Source: Galerina marginata (Eukaryota > Basidiomycota > Agaricomycetes > Agaricales > Galerinaceae). Taken from it: DNA of 64,000 nt. The stretch is taken from NCBI GenBank assembly GCA_023014335.1, contig JAECYW010000002.1, positions 1,674,001 to 1,738,000 on the forward strand. Direction: 5' to 3'. The position numbers were made by a program, and so were the translations under genes. This document shows, piece after piece, positions 58,543-64,000 of the stretch (positions are counted from its first letter, which is position 1; each line of letters opens with the position of its first letter). A model generated the notes under the pieces. It saw only the letters and a program-made list of their open reading frames with translations. It searched no databases and was not told the DNA's origin.

Positions 58543-60289
58543 ATGGAACGTGTAAAGCAACTCGCTGCTCACTTCACCGGCCCTGCTACTGGCCTTTCAG
58601 CCTTGGAACTTCGAAACCCAGACGACGTCGTAATTACCCTTGCAATCCGTTCGCCTCTGTGCAAAGCGAAGAAAGGCGGCTTCAGAGATGCTCGGTATGA
58701 TAAGTGTAGGCTTTAGACTTGAAGACTCCTGATATTTCTACTCCTTAGGACTGATGAACTCATGCTTGAGATGTTCAAGGTATGCTTTATACATCATGTA
58801 AATGCCTGAAAGAGGCTGAAGAATCCTGCAGCATGTTATCTCGCATTCCAGACTAGACCCTGGATCCATTGGCGATGTTTCCATTGGGACTGTTTTGACA
58901 CCGGACGCTGCTTACTTTGCTCGTGCAGCAATGCTCGCGGCAGGTTTCCCCGACACAGTTCCAGTGCAAATCATCAATCGATTTTGCTCAAGCGGTTTAA
59001 TGGCCGTGACTACAGTAGCAAACCAGGTACGCAGTGGCCAGATTGATATTGGCCTTGCTATAGGAGTTGAAAGCATGTCGGAGAAGTAGTTTCTTTCCAA
59101 TGTGCCACCATTATATGATGTACTTATGCCTTCTCAAGTCCTGACCGTGGCGGCCCAACATTCAGTGAACTCATCTCATGGAATACTGCCTCAAAAGAGT
59201 GTCAGGAACGTATGGGGTGGACTAGCGAAAACGTCGCTGCTGAATTCAATATTACTCGGGAAGAACAAGACATATTTGCCGCTGAGTCGTACAGGAGAGC
59301 GGAGGAGGCCCAAAAGCGCGGCTACTTCGCAAAGGAAATCGTTCCGTTCACTGTTCTGCCTGAAGGAAGCGGATTCAGACCAAAGAGTGCCTGTGGTTGT
59401 CAAAGAAGACGACGGGATACGACTCGGAACAACGCAAGAAAAACTGGCAAAAATCAAACCCGCGTTTCCTCAATGGGGAAATGGAACAACAACAGGTGGA
59501 AATGCAAGTCAGATCACAGACTGGTGCTGCTGCTGTTCTTGTAATGACCAGAAGAGAAGCAGAAAAGCGAGGTTTGCCCATTCTCGCGAAATACATCACA
59601 ACTGCCGTAGCAGGTACGCCTCCCGTCTGCCTACTCCGTACACCTACTCTGTTTTGAATTATATATATAGGGGTTCCGCCGCGCGTGATGGGAATCGGTC
59701 CTGTATACGCCATACCTTTGGCGCTAAAGAATGCCGGGCTGCAATTAAGTGACGTTGACCTTTTTGAAGTGAGAAGGGTGGTAGATAGATCCATTGAATG
59801 AATTTGACTTGGTCCTTTATTCACAGATCAATGAAGCTTTTGCATCTCAGTGTGTATATTGCATCAAAGAACTTGGCCTCCCCATGTTTGTCTCTTCCCC
59901 CCTTCCTCCATAAGTTAGATGCTGACCGAGACCCCCAGAGACAAGGTTCATTTCTTGGACTTATTGCAATTAGAATTTTTAACAATCCAATATCTGCACC
60001 AGGTTAATGTCAATGGCGGTGCAATAGCATTTGGCCATCCTTTAGATGAGTTCATCTTTCCATTGTGACCTAATATTTAAGAGAGCTGACACTCTCCTGG
60101 TAAATACGTTGCACCGGGGCCCGACAGATTGTCACCGGCCTCAACGAGCTACAACGTCGACAAGGAAAGGTACCGAATTTGAACTGTGAGGGAGAATACT
60201 CTCTCATTTTTTCTAAATTACAGATTTTGGTGACATCAATGTGCATCGGCACTGGTATGGGTGCTGCAGGAATATTCTTGCGGGAGTAA
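58543..60289 (+). CDS. 3-ketoacyl-CoA thiolase, peroxisomal (PTS2)
   Basis: It catalyses the last, thiolytic step of fatty-acid beta-oxidation. Residues 3-11 (RVKQLAAHF) fit the PTS2 consensus R-V-x2-L-A-x-H-F. Active-site blocks are [11 protein letters not shown] (acylated Cys), [28 protein letters not shown] (His) and [13 protein letters not shown] (second Cys). The length is normal. The 3' half has unusual splicing: intron 59886-59938, a 7-nt exon 59939-59945, intron 59946-60002, and an AT-AC intron 60046-60107 inside Leu-Gly-Cys-Thr. Doubled bases at 59358/59359 and 59521/59522 (GAC plus T, where the family has Asp-Gly-Ala-Ala) shift frame. It ends LRE, with no PTS1. Confidence 0.9.
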
Positions 60290-60668
60290 TATCATACCAC
60301 ATTGCTAGCTGCATCCATCACGCTGCTGAGTAGTGTAGATACTCGTTTTTAAATAATAAATGGCAAATTGGGAAGAGTTAATTTCGAAAATGTTCGGCAC
60401 TGGCAAGTACTGTACATGTCCAGTGTCACTGATTTGGCACTGATGCCAACTCATACTCATGTCGCAGGGAACCGTGACAACCGTGACAGGGACACCACCG
60501 CCCACGCCACGAAACCTCCCACGAGGCTTTCCGCTTGCTACCCTCTTTGATTCTCCTCTTTTCTTCCTCCAAGCACGCCGTACCTCTTTCTCTTCTTATA
60601 ATCTGGTTATCCTGCTCCTGTCACTCTTTCATCTCTAAGGAGGGTTTTCTCCGTCTCTCTTGCCACAA
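60290..60668. promoter_or_regulatory. upstream region of the heparinase-like gene
   Basis: These 379 bp have no gene. A strongly pyrimidine-rich stretch (about 60540-60660) lies directly before the start codon, a frequent feature of highly expressed fungal genes. Near 60462-60492 the tract AACCGTGACAACCGTGACAG is a short direct repeat. Confidence 0.35.
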
Positions 60669-63169
60669 ATGGCGGCCAGCTATAATGCTTTGAACAACAA
60701 CAATCGAAACCCTTCACCTTACGGATCTGGCGATCCTTATTACAACGAATCCTCTGGCTTCATTACACCTCACCCCGTCAGAAAAAGACGTATTAGCAAC
60801 TGGATCAAATTTGGTATCCCCGTCCTCATCCTCGTAATTGCTGCAGCCGTTGTCGGTGGTGTCGTCGGCTCTCGAAAAAAGAGCAGCAGCGCCAGCGCGA
60901 ATGGTGGAAGTGCAGGCGATACAGCGGCAGCAGCGAGTTCTGCGGCCAGTGTCAAGCTTGCAGTTGGCCGATTTGCCACTGCCACCAATTCTGAATTCAT
61001 GGTCCCCATCTACCCTTCGACGGTGAGGACTCACTTAGTTACGCACAAACCTATTAGCTCACACGTAGTTTAGACTAACACTGCTGCATTCACGACTCCG
61101 ACGTTCATCTCGACCAACAACGCAAAAACTTCTTGGCCTCAGGATCCATTTCAGCCGACGAGCCCGGATGTCCTTACTGTTCGGCCAGGACAGACCTCGC
61201 CTCATCGCCCCTGCTTACAAATGGCAGGCTCTTCCGGCCTTGATCCAGAATGATCCCTACCTTCAAGGCTGGAATGCGACCATCTTTGGCAATGCTACGG
61301 CTTACGCTAATCTACCGCCTGTGGCCTATCACCTGGACGGTGACAGCGGTATCCTTGACAATGCGCGGGAAGTCAAAATGAGAATCAAGGCTTTCGCCTA
61401 CGCTTATCGCATGTCCAACGATACAAAGTGGGTCGACCGTGCTTGGGCAGAAATCAAGGTGTGTTATGTTGTTTATCAGGTTTATTATGTTGTCTGATCG
61501 TTTACAAGAATGCCGCCGGTAATGGTACCTACACCGTTTGGTCCCGACACTGATAAGTGGAATACAGTCCATTTCCTCGACTACTGCAGAATTTTCTGCA
61601 GCATTCGGAATTGCATACGACTGGCTGTACGACTTATGGTCTGATGATCAGAAGAGTCAGATTCGGTCAACGCTCATCCAGTTTGGTCTTCAACCTGGAC
61701 TTTCCGTTTTCACCCCTGGTGCTTCCTTTGGATGGTGGTCCACCAACACCGAAGGAAACTGGAACTGTGTATGCAACGGAGGGCTGACCTTAGCCTCTCT
61801 TGCTATTCTAGAAGACGACACTACTGGCATTGCCAAGCAACTCCTCGGCCACACCGTCGACAATGCAAAGGCCAACTGCGCTCTTGCTGTCTCTGATGAT
61901 GGGACATGGGCGGAAACTGCGAATTATTGGTATTTCGGTACCACCGGTCATGCCGAAATGGCATCCGCTCTCTTGACCGCAACGGGATCCGATTACGGCC
62001 TTTTGGATGGCAATACCAACTTCTACCGCACTGGCCAATTCCATATGTATGCTTATGGCCCGACCTCGCTTTTCAACTACGGCGATCATGGGCCGAACAA
62101 ATTTTCCACGACGGCCAACTCCATGTTCTTGTATTCCAAACACTATAATCAGCCGAGCTACGCTCTGTTCCAACGCGAGCAACAAGACGCAGCAGAGCCG
62201 TGGAGTATGTTCTGGTATGACCCCACCGTTTCGGGAGCCTTCTGGGATGGTACACCACTGGACCTATTCTTCGATAACGGCCTGGATCAATGGGCATCGA
62301 TGAGGAGCAGCTGGACGGACCAACACGCGTTATTTGTTGCTATCAAGGCTGGACAAAACCAACACCATCAAACTCACAATGACCTTGATGTTGGTGACTT
62401 CGTACTCGATGCCCTTGGCACGCGCTGGGCAGGCGAGCTCGGGTCTGGTGACTATTTATCCAAGGACTATTTCTTAAGTGACGCACAAGATGCAACCCGT
62501 TGGATGTACTACAGGAAAATGACGGAGGGGCAGAACACGATCCTAGTCAACAAGTCGAACCAAAATGTGCTCGCTGCGCCTACTGTCAAGCACGGTACTA
62601 CCAACACGACGCAAGGCTCAAGCACCGTCATTGATATTACAAAGGATTCTACGGCCTTCTGGACGACCGATATGACGTCTGCCTACTTCTCTGCGTAAGT
62701 CCGCTGATGATTTATATCCGCAAGTTTTTATGATCAATTCTACAGGCAATCGGTGAAACGCGGCGTTCGCATGCTCAATGCCCGCAAGCAGGTGCTTCTT
62801 CAGGATGAACTTAACGTCCAAAGCGAGGTCCAATGGCGCATGCACACCAACGCCACCGTTACAATCGATAGCTCTGGGACCTCGGCGTCGCTGGCTCTGG
62901 ACGGGCAGACTATGACAGTCCAGATCCTCAACGCGCCGTCCGGCGCCGCCTTCACCAAGTCAGATGCCACGCGATTCGCCAGCGATGTTACACCACCTGA
63001 TCCTGATCAGGCGAACCCGGACGTGACAGTGCTGATCATTGATCTCCCCGCTGGCACATACTCGCTCCAGGTGTTATTCAACCCGCAGTGGCCAGGAATG
63101 TCGTCGAGCGACTTTGTAACGCCGCCCTCTGTGGCGCTGGATAGCTGGTCGTTGACGAGCCACAATTAG
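60669..63169 (+). CDS. heparinase II/III-like protein, type II membrane-anchored
   Basis: A short cytosolic N-terminus with a basic stop (HPVRKRRISNW) is followed by one transmembrane helix at about residues 48-68 (IPVLILVIAAAVVGGVVG) and an Ala/Ser-rich stalk. The extracellular part resembles heparinase II/III-like polysaccharide lyases: an alpha-toroid (RPRLIAPAYKWQALPAL, REVKMRIKAFAYAYRMSND, AAFGIAYDWLYDLWSDDQ, NWNCVCNGGLTLASLAILED) and the C-terminal beta part (NQHHQTHNDLDVGDFVLDAL, ELGSGDYLSKDYFL). The NQHHQTHNDL motif matches the conserved HxHxD-type region. Substrate is unknown; a wall or acidic polysaccharide is plausible. Three doubled bases (61197/61198, 61529/61530, 61581/61582) break the frame within 400 bp; the rest is open. 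Confidence 0.85.
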
Positions 63170-63402
63170 TTACTCTATAACATATATCCCAGACATTTAA
63201 TACGGACGGACAGTTGCGATGTTTTTAGCTTTGCGTAGATTTACGGACATCTGAATGACATGTGTATGATGAAGGGATGTGTGGTTGTGTTTGCGTGTTA
63301 CCATGGCAGAGGTTGAAATGGAGGAGTTACGCTCTTTGTCCACTGCTCCCCACTGCCCCGACGTTTTTATCCAGACTCCTTGACGGTGTCGCGTCTCCAG
63401 CC

Positions 63403-64000
63403 ATGTTCTCGTCTAGATCCCTCGTCCCTCTCTTCGTCTATCTCTCCCTCCTTCTCGCCTTCGTCGATGCCCACGATGTCCCCCTGCTCCAGCGCGACCA
63501 TGCCATGAAGCGACTCGTCAGGAAACGCTCCCCAGCTCCCCCCCAGACTGTTCCCGGCAATGGCTTGCCTGATACAGCCGTCGCAGGTGCAGGCGCGATA
63601 CCCATTCCCGACGACCCCAAGTCAATCTCGTCTTCGTCAGCCTCGCAGTCGTCAAGCTCTGTGTCCTCATCCAGTTCGTCGTCTTCAGTTAGTTTTTCTG
63701 TTCTTTTTGCTTCTCCTTCAAATACTCATGATCAACTCAGTCGGCCAGCATATCCTCGAACTCTCTGACCTCCGCCTCTTCTTCCTCCACCTCCGCTAGC
63801 TCCTCTAGCTCCTCCTCGTCTTCCAGCTCTTCAACCACCGCGGCACCAGCTGCTCAGACTTCTGAGGCTCTCAATCTGACCGATGCTCCTCCACCTGCGA
63901 GCATCAGCACTGTCATTCCCACTGTCACCAGAACAAAGTCAGCCAGTGCAGCCGAAGACACCTCCGTACCTGCTCCCCTGTCCGGCGTTGCAAAGACAAA
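63403..64000 (+). CDS. Ser-rich secreted protein, 3' end beyond the window
   Basis: It starts MFSSRSLVPLFVYLSLLLAF, a clear signal peptide with likely cleavage after VDA, then a KEX2-type site (RLVRKR before SPAPP). The first exon ends in a poly-Ser run at about 63688. A GT-AG intron with donor GTTAGT follows, and the second exon continues Ser/Thr/Ala-rich (SASISSNSLTSASSSSTSAS) and stays open to the window end. Such Ser/Thr tracts are usually O-mannosylated cell-wall or secreted proteins. No catalytic domain is visible in this part, and the true C-terminus is not seen. Confidence 0.7.

Noticed and set aside
1..64000. Programmed +1 ribosomal frameshifting as an explanation of the repeated frame breaks
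   Set aside because: The breaks occur in unrelated genes at different codons with no shared slippery motif or downstream structure, and up to ten would be needed in one gene. Doubled SNP bases explain the synonymous wobble pairs better.

Overview
The window looks like nuclear DNA of a mushroom-forming basidiomycete (Agaricomycete). Genes are tightly packed and interrupted by many 45-65 nt introns. The protein families fit a filamentous dikaryotic fungus: exocyst subunits, a Tea1-type Kelch/coiled-coil protein, a Zn2Cys6 activator, an atypical homeodomain factor, a fungal P450 and Ser-rich secreted proteins. No tRNA, rRNA, CRISPR array or bacterial-type operon was seen.

Layout. 1-8.2 kb: the 3' end of RRP5 (+), a Tea1-like polarity protein (-), a small C2H2 zinc-finger protein (-) and a mitochondrial-type lipase (+) that shares a 20-bp divergent gap with it. 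8.5-14 kb: a P450 (-), S-formylglutathione hydrolase (+) and a Chk2/Rad53-like kinase (-). 14-15.7 kb: gene-free, with an inverted-repeat element. 15.7-25.5 kb: LSG1 (-), an LYR-motif protein (+), SEC8 (-) and a lipid-droplet hydrolase (+). 25.7-37.9 kb: three tandem plus-strand genes, namely a CHD-type remodeller, a degenerate RNase III/dsRBD protein and a Rad5/HLTF-like SNF2-RING translocase. 38.2-40.4 kb: a Prm10/ThrE-family transporter (-). 41.0-46.3 kb: a large foldback element. 46.8-60.3 kb: a Zn2Cys6 regulator (-), a Yop1/REEP protein (+), SEC3 (-), a homeodomain protein (+), ceramide glucosyltransferase (-) and a PTS2 3-ketoacyl-CoA thiolase (+). 60.7-64 kb: a membrane-anchored heparinase II/III-like protein (+) and the start of a Ser-rich secreted protein (+).

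Functional themes are ordinary housekeeping: ribosome biogenesis (RRP5, LSG1), polarised secretion (SEC8, SEC3, Tea1-like), chromatin and DNA repair (CHD, Rad5-like, Chk2-like), and lipid or one-carbon metabolism (lipase, LDAH, thiolase, glucosylceramide synthase, S-FGH). I see no clustered pathway.

Three things stand out. (1) About 28 single-base frame breaks hit otherwise conserved genes. Nearly all can be read as a third codon position carrying two alternative, usually synonymous bases in a row (GA[C][T], AC[C][T], CC[A][G]). This is best explained by heterozygous SNPs of a dikaryon both written into the consensus; the genes are probably intact. (2) There are many non-standard splice signals: five GC-AG introns, one AT-AC intron, exons of 7 and 8 nt, and one start codon alone on its coding exon. 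(3) A ~5.3-kb foldback element has ~1.2-kb arms built of ~52-bp tandem units and carries a perfect 47-bp hairpin inside. I found no convincing new defence or biosynthetic system.
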